Part shown: piece by piece, positions 51,734 through 62,259 of the stretch | Numbering within the stretch: the stretch's first letter is position 1 | How the letters are laid out: each line of letters begins with the position of its first letter | Source: Saltatorellus ferox | GTDB taxonomy: Bacteria > Planctomycetota > UBA1135 > GCA-002686595 | DNA length: 64,000 nucleotides | Reading direction: 5' to 3' | Assembly: GCA_007751475.1 (NCBI GenBank) | Contig: CP036434.1 | Span: forward strand, 7,654,527 to 7,718,526 | The notes under the pieces: generated by a model | What the model was told of the DNA's origin: nothing | What the model saw: the letters and a program-made list of their open reading frames with translations, nothing else | Database searches by the model: none | Position numbers and translations under genes: made by a program

Positions 51734-53605
51734 ATGTCGATCCGCACAAAACTCGCGTTGACGCTGTTCCTTGCCGTGGGATTGTTCCTGGGGCTGGACA
51801 TGCTGCTGTTGCGCAAGATGGGTGCGGGCTCCTTCGAGCTTCTCGAGCGCTCCCGGTGCGAGGCCCAGGTGGCCGGGATCCAGCGGGCCTTCGAGTCGGC
51901 TTACGACGAACTCGCAGGTCTCGCGCGGCAGGCTTCGCTCGCGGTCAGCGACACCACCGGATTGGGCGCACCCATGGGCGAGGTCGAGGCCGAGGTGGAA
52001 CTCCGCGCGATCCAGCGCGCCGAGGCCATGGACGACGCGGACCTCGCATTGACCCTCGTCGAGGACGGTGTCGTCGCGAGCTACCGCTATCGAACGCCGA
52101 AGGGGGGTGACGGAGCGCTGCGGGAGGTCCCGAACCAATCGGTGTCGGAAGCCCATCCCTTCATGAAGGCGTGGATGAGCGGCACGCCGCCGCGTGGCCT
52201 CCTGGAAACCGGAGATGGTCTGCTCCTCATCGGGAGCGCGGTCGGAAGCCTCGGGGGTCAGCCGGTCCTGCACGTTCGAGGTCGCAGGCTCGACGACAGC
52301 GGCATGACGAGGGTCCAGGGTCTCGCCGGTGCCACGTTCACCTGTCGAACTCTCCGTGAAGAGCTCTTGACCAGCGCAACGGGCGAGATCCCGCTGCCCG
52401 GTGAGGTCCAGGTCCTCGAGTCGTCGGACGAGAAACTCACCGGAACGGCCTTGCTGAACGACGTTCGCGGGATCCCGGCTGCCACCGTCACCACCGAAGT
52501 CCTTCGGAACCAGCTCCAAACCGTCTTGCAGCGGCAGGAACTCCTCACCGCTGCTGGGGTCGCCATCCTGTTTCCGCTCGTGCTTCTCGTCCTGATTCAG
52601 ATCGTTGTGACGGGCCCCCTCGGTCGTCTCACCGCCCACGCGTCACAGATCGGTCAGTCGAACGATGCAAGCCAGCGTCTCAATCTCCGTCGCAAGGACG
52701 AGATCGGCGTCCTCGCCGCGGAGTTCGACCGCATGCTGGACGAGCTGGACCGATCACGGCGCGCGCAGCAGAAGATCGCGCGGATGAGCGGTCGCTCCGA
52801 CGTCGCCACGGGCGTGATGCACGGCGTCGGCAATCTCGTCAACAGCGTGAACGTCTCGGCGCAGCTCGCGTCGGACACGATCGCAGGACTCGGCATCGAG
52901 GATCTACGCGCCATCCTGGAAGCGCTCTCCTCGCACGCGGGTGATCTCGATCGCTACCTGGCCGAGGACCCCCAGGGGCAGCATCTGCTGAGCTTCTTCG
53001 GCGTCGCACTGGCGGGCATCGAGGCGAAGGTCGACGGCGCGAAGAACGAGGTGTCCGCGGTCGTTCGAACCGTGGACGAAGTGACGAGCCTCGTGCAGTC
53101 GCTTCGATCCGAGGAGAGTCACGAGGTGGTCGTGGATCGTGTTCAGCTCGAGGAAGAGATCGAGGCTGCGCTCGTGAGAACGGGGATACGCGAACCCGGC
53201 CTCAACATTCGCTGCCGTCTCGCGCTGCAGCCCGACCTCGGCGCCTTCCTCGATCAGCAGCGCCTCGAGGAGATCCTCGACGCCGTGCTCTGCAACGCGC
53301 GGGAGTCCCTGCAGCTCGTGGAGGCCTCGAGCCGGGAACTCAACGTCCGGGCCACAAGTGTGGACGAGGAGACTTTCAGAATTTCGGTCGAGGACTCAGG
53401 CGTCGGGATCGCACAGGAGTACCTGGAGAGCATCTTCGCGCTCAACGCGACGACCAAGGGTGAGGGCCGTGGGCGCGGCTTGCACATGGCATCGATCGGG
53501 GCCAAGGAACTCGGTGGCGAGCTGCATGCGTGGAGCGCTGGAGTGGGCGAGGGAGCGATCCTGACCCTGGACCTGCCGGTTCACGCCGCGACGCCAGAGA
53601 GGTAG
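51734..53605 (+). CDS. Membrane sensor histidine kinase with HAMP domain and HxxGN motif
   Basis: A 623-residue sensor kinase. Helix 1 is at residues 5-27 (LALTLFLAVGLFLGLDMLLL), an extracytoplasmic sensor of about 240 residues follows, and helix 2 is near 275-297 (GVAILFPLVLLVLIQIVV). A HAMP linker follows (DASQRLNLRRKDEIGVLAAEFDRMLDEL). The dimerisation His motif is unusual: VMHGVGNLVNSVNVS, an HxxGN pattern in place of the standard HE/D-x-[RK]-TP. The ATPase domain has NARESL (N box), DSGVGIA (G1), FALNATTK (F box) and GRGRGLHMA (G2). No response regulator gene is adjacent, so the partner is elsewhere. The ATG gives a proper anchor; 52 upstream codons are not family-like. Confidence 0.87.
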   Translation: MSIRTKLALTLFLAVGLFLGLDMLLLRKMGAGSFELLERSRCEAQVAGIQRAFESAYDELAGLARQASLAVSDTTGLGAPMGEVEAEVELRAIQRAEAMDDADLALTLVEDGVVASYRYRTPKGGDGALREVPNQSVSEAHPFMKAWMSGTPPRGLLETGDGLLLIGSAVGSLGGQPVLHVRGRRLDDSGMTRVQGLAGATFTCRTLREELLTSATGEIPLPGEVQVLESSDEKLTGTALLNDVRGIPAATVTTEVLRNQLQTVLQRQELLTAAGVAILFPLVLLVLIQIVVTGPLGRLTAHASQIGQSNDASQRLNLRRKDEIGVLAAEFDRMLDELDRSRRAQQKIARMSGRSDVATGVMHGVGNLVNSVNVSAQLASDTIAGLGIEDLRAILEALSSHAGDLDRYLAEDPQGQHLLSFFGVALAGIEAKVDGAKNEVSAVVRTVDEVTSLVQSLRSEESHEVVVDRVQLEEEIEAALVRTGIREPGLNIRCRLALQPDLGAFLDQQRLEEILDAVLCNARESLQLVEASSRELNVRATSVDEETFRISVEDSGVGIAQEYLESIFALNATTKGEGRGRGLHMASIGAKELGGELHAWSAGVGEGAILTLDLPVHAATPER

Positions 53606-53674
53606 GCCAGTGCGGTAAGCCAGAGAGATAGGCCAGCGCGGTAGGGCAGTGCGCACGGTATTCTCTAAGCCGTC

Positions 53675-54136
53675 GTGCTCCACCTCGTCCTCTATCACCC
53701 AGCGATCCCCCAGAACACGGGGAACATCGCGCGAACGACCGTCGGTATGGGGGCGCACCTGCACCTCATTCATCCAATGAAGTTCGAGATCACGGAACAC
53801 GCTGTGCGGCGTGCCGGGCTCGACTACTGGCCGTCGGTCACGCTGACCGAGCATCTCTCGGACGAGGCCTTCCTCGAGTGGCTTGGCGACCGAGAGCCCT
53901 GGCTCGTGACGAAGTTCGGATCGCAGCGATTCGACGAGCCTGGCTACGTCGCCGGGGACGTGATCATCCTCGGCAACGAGAACACGGGACTGCCGGAGGC
54001 CTGGCGCGAGCGCTGGGAGGACCGAACGATCTCGATCCCGATGCCCGGCCCGATCAATGGCGGAGAGAATATCCGCAGCTACAACCTCGCCAACGCGGCC
54101 GCGATCGTGCTCGCGCACGCCCGGCTCAAGCTGTAG
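53675..54136 (+). CDS. trmL: tRNA (cytidine/uridine-2'-O-)-methyltransferase, SPOUT type
   Basis: A 153-residue SPOUT methyltransferase that modifies the wobble ribose of tRNA-Leu. It starts LHLVLYHPAIPQNTGNIART, the classic TrmL opening. The knotted SAM site comprises FGSQRFDEPG, DVIILGNENTGLP and, at the end, ISIPMPG...IRSYNLANAAAIVLAHA. A few residues (GPINGGENIR) are longer than usual before the S-x-N helix. GTG is the start. It is single and complete. Confidence 0.92.
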   Translation: MLHLVLYHPAIPQNTGNIARTTVGMGAHLHLIHPMKFEITEHAVRRAGLDYWPSVTLTEHLSDEAFLEWLGDREPWLVTKFGSQRFDEPGYVAGDVIILGNENTGLPEAWRERWEDRTISIPMPGPINGGENIRSYNLANAAAIVLAHARLKL

Positions 54137-54157
54137 CCGATCACTCCGGTGAGGGTT

Positions 54158-54949
54158 TCAGGAAGCCAGGGGTGGTGCCGCCTGCGTGTGGTCGATGCGT
54201 GCGAGAAGCATTTGCTCTGCGTTCCCTTCCGCCAGGACCAAGACCCCTGCCTGCGGATGAGTGACCTGTGATCGGCCGCTCAGAGTGACGTCGTCCTCGC
54301 CCTCCGGGGTTTCGAGCTCGCCCGCGGCGTTGCAATAGACGAAAACGATGTCGTTCTCGAAGGCTCGCGTCCGGCATAGGCTATCGATCAGGTCCACCTC
54401 CGAGACCTTGACCGACCGGCGTTGCTCTGCTTTCCGAGTGAAGGACCAGTAGGTGGGAGAGATGACGAGTTCGACACCCAGCCTCCTCATCTGAGCGAAG
54501 GTCTCGGGGAAGGCAATGTCCCAGCAGATCGTCAGCCCCACCCTACCGTGAATCGTCGGGAAGACGGCCGCCGTGGGCCCTGGCGTCAGGAAGGCCGCTT
54601 CTGTCTCCCAAAGGTGGACCTTGCTATAGAAGCCTGCGACGGTTCCATCTCGCTGAACGTAGTACGCGGTGTTGTAGACGGAAGCCCCGTCGACGACGGT
54701 CCATGTCCCGGGCACGATGTCGATTCCGTACTTCAACGCCAGCTGCTGGAAGTGGGCCAGGAACTCCCCGGACCTGGTCAGGAATGAACCTTGGCCTTCG
54801 AGTGGCCCCGTCACGGCATCCTCGGGAAACACGGCGAGGTCCGCGCCCGAGCGAGCTGCCTTCTCGATGAATGCTTCCATCCTCCGCAAGTTCGTGTCGG
54901 GGTCCGAGGGGGCCACGTCGAACTGAACCACCGCTATGAGCATTTGCAT
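54158..54949 (-). CDS. Carbon-nitrogen hydrolase (nitrilase superfamily amidase)
   Basis: A 263-residue amidase-fold enzyme. The catalytic triad is visible as Glu43 (AVFPEDAV), Lys110 (FYSKVHLW) and Cys142 (LTICWDIAFPE). RTRAFENDIVFVYCNAAG and SQVTHPQAGVL close the family pattern. The substrate group cannot be read; it resembles omega-amidase and aliphatic amidase relatives. It converges with trmL, with 21 bases between stops. Confidence 0.88.
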   Translation of the reverse strand: MQMLIAVVQFDVAPSDPDTNLRRMEAFIEKAARSGADLAVFPEDAVTGPLEGQGSFLTRSGEFLAHFQQLALKYGIDIVPGTWTVVDGASVYNTAYYVQRDGTVAGFYSKVHLWETEAAFLTPGPTAAVFPTIHGRVGLTICWDIAFPETFAQMRRLGVELVISPTYWSFTRKAEQRRSVKVSEVDLIDSLCRTRAFENDIVFVYCNAAGELETPEGEDDVTLSGRSQVTHPQAGVLVLAEGNAEQMLLARIDHTQAAPPLAS

Positions 54950-55155
54950 GCGGGCAGAGGATCCAGAGTGCGCCTAAGCCCGGGGTAAATCGCGAGCCAC
55001 TCCCACGATCATCTGCTCGATCCATCAGGATCGCCGTGCCGAGCCATCGAGTACCAGGAGTGCGCAACCAGTGGCGCAGAGGTCGACCGTCCGTTTGCCG
55101 ATGACGGCCGCGGTCATGAAAGATCCAAGGATCAGGCCCCTGTGGGACGAGGACG

Positions 55156-55281
55156 AAAGCGACACAAACGGACCAGGTCCGTCCATTCCGGAACGGATGC
55201 ACCTGGTCCGTTCATTCCGGAATGAACGGACCAGGTGCAGCCGTTCCGGAATGGACGGACCTGGTCCGTTTGTGTCGCTTT
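55156..55281. repeat. 126-bp near-perfect palindrome
   Basis: The two 63-base arms are reverse complements with a single mismatch (55197 against 55240) and no spacer; the centre is TTCC|GGAA. Each arm holds ACGGACCAGGT-type and CATTCCGGAATG-type sub-palindromes. It begins 8 bases after the endonuclease stop codon on the minus strand. In RNA it would fold into a very long hairpin; as DNA it could extrude a cruciform. Confidence 0.95.
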
Positions 55282-55288
55282 GATGGGG

Positions 55289-56596
55289 TCACTGGAACGT
55301 GATCTGCCAGGCGTCCGTGAAATTGCTCGTCGCCTGGCCCCCGATCGCATCTCGGAACCAGGCCTGGAAGTGCCAGGTTTCTCCGCTCATTGCGGCGACG
55401 TTTCCCGACGGTTGCGGCAAGGAGAGGAGGTCCACGTTCGTCGCGAAGCCTCCGAAGAAACCCGAACTCAGGATCTGGCCGCCCACCACTCGGCCGATCG
55501 AACCGGAAAGGCAGAGATTGCCCACGCTTCCGCCGGGCTGGCCGATGAAGCCTGACGTTTCACTGCAGAGGAAGTAGCCGAGGGCGTTGTTCGGGAGCTG
55601 GCCCGCCAGGAGTCGGAAGTCCAGGTCCGTGATCAGGGCGCTGCCGCGTGCCTCGATGGTGGCCGGAAGGCCCGTGGAGTTCGGCACGGCGGGGGAGCAG
55701 TAGACACCTCCAAGGACCGGCGCGCAGGCGTTTCCGAAGAGACAGTCGATCCACTCGGGGTGATCGACGAACGGGTTGCGGTTGCCCTGGAACGAGGCGA
55801 CCACGTCGTTCTTTTGCTGCTCGTAGGCGTCGACCGGGTCGGCGTAGTGCCACTCCAGCAGCACCGCGAGGCGGCCCATGTAGGCGACCTGCTCGTTGGA
55901 TCCCGTCTGGCTGCCCGCGACGAGTCCCATGTTGTCCGTGAGGATCAGATCGGGCTCGGAGGAGCCGGTCGGGGCGTGGATCCCGCCCTCGTAGCGCACG
56001 TCAGCGTAGAGGAGCGAGCGGGCGATGTCTCCCTTGCGGATCGCGTTCACCTGCCAGATGCCGCTGCTGAAGGAACCCGACGTCCAGTTGGAGTTGCCGG
56101 GAAAGGCGCCGCTCCCGCCGCCCACGCCGCCCGTATTGTCGGTGGTGCGCTCGGAGCAGCTAGCGGAGCAGTTCCCGAAGGGCTTGTTGCTGCGGTCCGA
56201 GTTGTAGCCGCTGTCGGAGAGCCAGAGAAGGTGACAGTCCGTGTACGCGATGTTGCTCGGCACGTCATCGGGGAACCCGTAGGACTTGGGCCAGCTGTGC
56301 TCGCGGTTGTAGGCGGTGCTCGACTTCGCGAAGCTCCGGTTCCGATAGACGTCCACGATCCGCGTGGAGTTCGCCGGGTCCTGCTGGGCGCTCCGCAGGA
56401 TGTCCAGCGTGTCGGTACTACCGCTCGAGTAGGGGAACCGGGTGTGGTCGTCGATCACCGCGTGCAACGTCGCACGCAGCGTCACAGCGTTCGTCGTATC
56501 GACCGTGTCGTAGTAGGTGCCCTGGGAGAACGCCGAGGAAGCGCCGAGAAGGGCCTGGGCCACGAGGGCGGACCGGACAAGAAAAGCGTGGGACAT
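55289..56596 (-). CDS. Secreted endonuclease I with shared C-terminal domain
   Basis: A 435-residue exported nuclease of the endonuclease I (NucM/EndA) type. It has a signal peptide (LVRSALVAQALLGASSAFSQG) and the metal-site motif TAYNREHSWPKSYG, then DCHLLWLSDSGYNSDRSN, GDIARSLLYADVRYEGG and GNRNPFVDHPEWIDCLFG, all conserved in the family. After residue 305 comes the C-terminal module shared with the serine hydrolase and FG-GAP protein: YCSPAVPNSTGLPATIEARG, a GG.GNLCLSGSIGR core, WHFQAWFRD and SNFTDAWQITFQ. It likely degrades DNA or RNA outside the cell. The great palindrome lies right behind its stop and may end its transcript. Confidence 0.9.
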   Translation of the reverse strand: MSHAFLVRSALVAQALLGASSAFSQGTYYDTVDTTNAVTLRATLHAVIDDHTRFPYSSGSTDTLDILRSAQQDPANSTRIVDVYRNRSFAKSSTAYNREHSWPKSYGFPDDVPSNIAYTDCHLLWLSDSGYNSDRSNKPFGNCSASCSERTTDNTGGVGGGSGAFPGNSNWTSGSFSSGIWQVNAIRKGDIARSLLYADVRYEGGIHAPTGSSEPDLILTDNMGLVAGSQTGSNEQVAYMGRLAVLLEWHYADPVDAYEQQKNDVVASFQGNRNPFVDHPEWIDCLFGNACAPVLGGVYCSPAVPNSTGLPATIEARGSALITDLDFRLLAGQLPNNALGYFLCSETSGFIGQPGGSVGNLCLSGSIGRVVGGQILSSGFFGGFATNVDLLSLPQPSGNVAAMSGETWHFQAWFRDAIGGQATSNFTDAWQITFQ

Positions 56597-56760
56597 GACG
56601 GATCGGGGCGCGGTGAACCGGAGGTGAGACCGATGAAGCGATCAACGGCGGCAGGCGCCCAGATTGAAAGCCATCTCGGGCTCGGGGGAACGGCGTTTCC
56701 AGCGTTTCCCTGGCCTCGATCTGGGACAGGTGGCCCTACCGGAACTTCTGTTCCGGATCA

Positions 56761-59577
56761 CTAACGCAGTAGCACCTCGACCGCCGAGCTGAAGTTCGAC
56801 GTGATGCCGATGCCCGGCACGAAGTCGCGGTGCCACGCCTGGAAGCTCCACGTCTCCCCCGCCTGGGCCTGGATGAGGCCCAGCAGCGGATCCGGCATCG
56901 CGCTCAGGTCGAGGTCCAGGGAGACCGTGCCGCCGCTTCCTGAGTTCTGAATCTGGCCAGGACCCGTGTAACGACCGATCCGGCCGCCCAGGCAGAGCGT
57001 CCCCTCGGAAGCGATTACGTTCGGGACGAAGCCCTGGGTTCGGCTCGTCAGGAAGAACGTGAACGAGAACCGCGGCAGGTCCCGGGCATCGAGGCGCAGC
57101 AGGTTGGCCGCCACGGTCGACCTGCCGATGGCCCTGATCGACGAAGCCGCCCCCGAGGAGTTGGGCACGTCGCCACCGCAGTAGACGGTTCCCATGTCGC
57201 CGATCAGACCGTTCTCGACGATGTGGAACTGATACTCCTGGTTGTAGATGCCTTCGCGGGACGTCCAGGGGAAGTCCAGGTCGCCGTCGAGATCGAGGTC
57301 CACGAACGGCGTGGAACCGACGCTCCCCGCAAGCAAACCTTCGGTCGGCGTCATCACTGGCGCCCCGAGGGACCCTTGGCCAAGTCCCTTCAAGAAGACG
57401 ATGCCCTCCGGATCCTGCATCGAATACACCAGGTCCATGACATCATCAAGATCAAGGTCGATTGCCCGCAGAAAATAGCTCTGGGGCGGCAGCGTCGCCA
57501 AAGGCACGTTGGGCGCGAACATCCCGTTCCCCAGGCCCCTTGCCAGCAAGAGCGTCGAGGCGGGCGAGACGGCGTTGATCTCCATGAGAATCAAGTCCTG
57601 GACACCATCACCCGTGAAGTCTGCGATGGCCCGCAAAGTGCCCATGGGACCATTCAGCAAGAGAGGGACAGGGGTTGCGAAGTCCGTTCCCCCGAGGCCC
57701 AGCGCCAGTTGCAGACCGCCCTGTACGGGGATAACGATGTCGAGCAGTCCATCCCCGTTGACGTCCGCAAACTCCCCAAGAGCCTGGGCGAAGAAGCCGG
57801 GAAAAAGCGGAGCGGAAGGAGAGAACACCCCCATACCGTCGTTGAAGGCGGCGTGATGCTCCTGCAACAGAAAGCCCGCGTTGATGAACGACAGATCGAG
57901 GTCGCCATCCCTGTCGATATCGATCAGCTCTGCCGGAGAGCCAAACGCGTCCGTCGTGGCGACAGCGACCATCGGCGAGGTGAATCCGCCAGCCCCATCT
58001 CCAAAGGCCAGCATGTAGTCGAAGAAGACACCGTTGTACTCGGAGAAGACGATGTCGTTGTTGCCGTCGGCGTTCAGGTCTCCCAGCGTGATGCCGCCCT
58101 TGGCACGTCCACGAAGAAACGAGATCTCCACGCGGCGCCCGAAGCGCCCTTCGCCTTGGTTCGGCTTGTAGTACCAGCGCTGCGAAGAAGACTCTGTCAC
58201 GAAGAGCACTGGAAGCTCTCCTTCGCGAAACGGAGCGGCCAGTGGCAGGAGGACAGATTCCTCATTGATCGGTGAGTGGGGGAGTTCCACGAACGTGCCC
58301 GACACGTTGAACTCGTGGTGCAAGATCGCGGGTGCGGATTCATCCAGGGGCGTGGCGGGATCATTCGCCAGGGTCGCGCTGCTCGCGACCTCCATCAGCC
58401 CGTCTCCGTCGAAGTCTGCGACCGACGCGAAGTAGGCGCGGCTGATCAGCGGTGCGGTGGCGGCGACGAGGGGGCCATAGGCTTGAGGCCCCCGGAGGGC
58501 AAACCAGAACGGAGGCGAGAACGGCCCCCCGCCGTAGGGCGACATCAGGATCAGATCCATGTCTCCATCCCCTTCGGCGTCGGCTCCGAGAATGCGGTCA
58601 GGAAAACTCGCGGTCGTTGCGGCCACGGTCATGGGTCCGAACGAAGGCCCTGAAGCCTGGGAGGCGACGAGGACTTCGCGCCCGGAGGAGGCTCCGGAAG
58701 GCCCCACCAGGCCCATGAGCACGAACAGATCGAGGTCGCCGTCCCCCTCTGCGTCGAAGATCGCGAGATCCCTGGCGCGGGACGAAGGCTCGGAAGCGCC
58801 GACCAGCACGGTCTGCTGGGGATTCAGCGGAAGCGATCCGGAGCCGTAGATCACAGCGGCTGGATAGACACCCGTGGGCGTTTGGAAGCCCGCTGCCACC
58901 AGATCGAGATCTCCGTCCCCGTTGAGGTCGACGAACTCGTAGGCGCTGCCCCACCAGAAGCCACCCACGGCCGGTAGAGCCGGTTCGAACTGTCCACCGC
59001 CCAGGCCGCGCGCGACCTCGGGCCGCTGACTCGTCGCGACGTTGCCCCTTGCGAAGAGATCGAGCTCACCGTCGCTGTCCACATCAGCGAGGCGAAACTC
59101 CCTGCCGATCCCTATCGAGTCGAAGGGCCACGAACTCCCGGGGCCGGCTTGCCACGACCCCTGGGAACTCAGGTAGGGCGTCACGTGTTCGAAGGCGGGC
59201 GTGGTGACCGTCACGATGTCGAGGATGTCGTCACCGTTCAGCTCTCCAAGCGCGAGGCCGAAGATGCGATCTCCCGTCTCGAGGACCTTCACCGGGAGTC
59301 CCAGGGAACCATCGGGCTCGGCATAGGCCACTCGAACCAGAGAGCCGCCGAATCGCCAGATCACGAGATCGGTCCGACCATCTCCGTCGACGTCCGCCGG
59401 CTCCGTCCGGTGGTTGCCCTCTCCGATCGGCCCTGGAAGCGCGCGGCCCGGCAAGAGCGGCGACTGCGGCGCCAACAAAGAAGCCGACGGGAAGGCCTCG
59501 ACGGCCGCCTGCCCTCCGAGAAAAACGACAAGGAACGAGCCGGCAGTTCGAGCGGACAAGGGAGACATCGGGCGCAT
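56761..59577 (-). CDS. Secreted FG-GAP/VCBS repeat protein with shared C-terminal domain
   Basis: A 938-residue exported protein. The N-terminus is an N-Arg signal peptide (MRPMSPLSARTAGSFLVVFL). Its body has about 13 repeats, each with a DxDxDG-type calcium loop (VDGDGRTDLVIW, LNGDGDLDLVAAG, AEGDGDMDLILMS, VNGDGLLDIVIP and so on), which build a beta-propeller as in integrin-like proteins. The final roughly 130 residues are the shared module (YCGGDVPNSSGAASSIRAIG, LCLGGRIGRY, WSFQAWHRD, SNFSSAVEVLLR). It is probably a surface-binding or polymer-binding protein. The ATG used is supported by the signal sequence; 35 upstream codons are not. Confidence 0.88.
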   Translation of the reverse strand: MRPMSPLSARTAGSFLVVFLGGQAAVEAFPSASLLAPQSPLLPGRALPGPIGEGNHRTEPADVDGDGRTDLVIWRFGGSLVRVAYAEPDGSLGLPVKVLETGDRIFGLALGELNGDDILDIVTVTTPAFEHVTPYLSSQGSWQAGPGSSWPFDSIGIGREFRLADVDSDGELDLFARGNVATSQRPEVARGLGGGQFEPALPAVGGFWWGSAYEFVDLNGDGDLDLVAAGFQTPTGVYPAAVIYGSGSLPLNPQQTVLVGASEPSSRARDLAIFDAEGDGDLDLFVLMGLVGPSGASSGREVLVASQASGPSFGPMTVAATTASFPDRILGADAEGDGDMDLILMSPYGGGPFSPPFWFALRGPQAYGPLVAATAPLISRAYFASVADFDGDGLMEVASSATLANDPATPLDESAPAILHHEFNVSGTFVELPHSPINEESVLLPLAAPFREGELPVLFVTESSSQRWYYKPNQGEGRFGRRVEISFLRGRAKGGITLGDLNADGNNDIVFSEYNGVFFDYMLAFGDGAGGFTSPMVAVATTDAFGSPAELIDIDRDGDLDLSFINAGFLLQEHHAAFNDGMGVFSPSAPLFPGFFAQALGEFADVNGDGLLDIVIPVQGGLQLALGLGGTDFATPVPLLLNGPMGTLRAIADFTGDGVQDLILMEINAVSPASTLLLARGLGNGMFAPNVPLATLPPQSYFLRAIDLDLDDVMDLVYSMQDPEGIVFLKGLGQGSLGAPVMTPTEGLLAGSVGSTPFVDLDLDGDLDFPWTSREGIYNQEYQFHIVENGLIGDMGTVYCGGDVPNSSGAASSIRAIGRSTVAANLLRLDARDLPRFSFTFFLTSRTQGFVPNVIASEGTLCLGGRIGRYTGPGQIQNSGSGGTVSLDLDLSAMPDPLLGLIQAQAGETWSFQAWHRDFVPGIGITSNFSSAVEVLLR

Positions 59578-59880
59578 GGGGAGCCTTGGGAACGAGAGGA
59601 TCTCCAGCCTCCGGGAACGAGCCTGGCGCAAAAGAGCGAGGATCCACCGTACCCCAATCCCTTCTTTTCCAGCAACGGGCATTCCCGACGCGATTCCAAC
59701 GCGGAACGAGAGGTCCTCCAGAACCTCGCCAGATCGAAGCGGGTCGAATGGCTGGATGAGACCCTGGACGACAGGGCGTTCAGCGGGGCATGAGCGAACG
59801 TCCAGACGGCTGACGCCACGGAACTGTCACGGCACCCGTGCACGGACGCCGCCCTGGCCCGTAGACTGCACGCCTCTCCC

Positions 59881-61101
<1,221 letters not shown>

Positions 61102-61109
61102 CACTCCCC

Positions 61110-62258
61110 ATGCGCATCGGCATCCTCTGCCACCCGACCTACGGCGGTTCGGGGGTCGTCGCCAGCGAACTGGCGCTGTCACTCGCCGGCAACGGCCATT
61201 CGGTGCACCTCTTCTCCCACGACGTGCCGCCGCGGCTCGGCCGCTCGCCCGGCCCGGTCGAACTCCACGTGGCACAGGGAAGCCCGTACCCGCTGTTCCA
61301 CTCGACGCCCCACGACCTCGCCATCATGTCGAGGGTGCTGGACCTCCACCGTATCGACGGTCTCGACGTTCTGCACGCACACTATGCGCTGCCCCACGCG
61401 ATCAGCGCGCTGCTCGTTCGCGCGGCCGCACGCGAGGCGCGGCTGAAGCCGCTGAAGGTCGTCACGACGCTCCATGGCACCGATATCACGGTCGTCGGGA
61501 ACGACCCGAGCTACGCACCGCTGACCCAGTACGCGATCACCGCGTCGGACGCCGTCACGGCCGTGTCCCAGGACCTCGCCGATCGCAGCGCCGATAACTT
61601 CGACGACGCTCACCGCTGCGGCATCAAGGTGATCCCGAACTTCGTGGATCTCGAGGAGTTCAGCCCCTGCTGCGACAAGGCACCGGTGGCGACCGCCATC
61701 CACGTCAGCAACTTCCGGCCCGTAAAGCGCGTGCCGTGGCTGGTCGAGGCCTTCGCGGACGCGCTCGATATCCTGCACGAGAGCGGCGCGGAGGCGGAGC
61801 TGGTGCTGGTGGGGGATGGACCCCAGCAGGCCGAGGCGCGGCGCATCGCCCGCGAGCGAGGAATCTGCCAGCACGTGAAGTTCCTCGGCATGCGTGACGC
61901 GCTGCCCGAGGTGCTGGCGCCAGCGGACGTGTTCTGCCTGCCGAGCCGCGAGGAGTCGTTCGGTCTCTCCGCGCTGGAGGCCATGGCCTGCGGGACGGCG
62001 GTGCTCGGAACGCGGGTCGGCGGCCTTCCGGAGGTGGTCGAGGACGGAGTCTCAGGCTTCCTGGTCGAGTTGAACGATCGAGAGGGCTACGCACGCCACC
62101 TCGCGGCCCTCCTGGGCGACCGCGACCGCGCGAAGAGGATGGGGCTGGCCGCCCGCGACCGCGCCGCCACCCGCTTCGACCGGAACCATGTGGTCCGTTC
62201 CTACGAGGACCTCTATCAGGCGCTCATCGAGGAAGACGCCCCCTGCCCGGGAGAGTGA
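61110..62258 (+). CDS. bshA: N-acetyl-alpha-D-glucosaminyl L-malate synthase
   Basis: A 382-residue GT4 glycosyltransferase that joins GlcNAc from UDP-GlcNAc to L-malate, the first step of bacillithiol synthesis. It starts MRIGILCHPTYGGSGVVASEL, the BshA signature, then LDVLHAHYALPHAISALL and TTLHGTDITVVGNDPSY. The donor-site motif PSREESFGLSALEAMACG near the C-terminus supplies the E...E pair. It is separated from bshC-bshB by about 10 kb. It lies 8 bases after parA and is followed by a coupled cysteine desulfurase. Confidence 0.93.
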   Translation: MRIGILCHPTYGGSGVVASELALSLAGNGHSVHLFSHDVPPRLGRSPGPVELHVAQGSPYPLFHSTPHDLAIMSRVLDLHRIDGLDVLHAHYALPHAISALLVRAAAREARLKPLKVVTTLHGTDITVVGNDPSYAPLTQYAITASDAVTAVSQDLADRSADNFDDAHRCGIKVIPNFVDLEEFSPCCDKAPVATAIHVSNFRPVKRVPWLVEAFADALDILHESGAEAELVLVGDGPQQAEARRIARERGICQHVKFLGMRDALPEVLAPADVFCLPSREESFGLSALEAMACGTAVLGTRVGGLPEVVEDGVSGFLVELNDREGYARHLAALLGDRDRAKRMGLAARDRAATRFDRNHVVRSYEDLYQALIEEDAPCPGE

Positions 62259-62259
62259 C

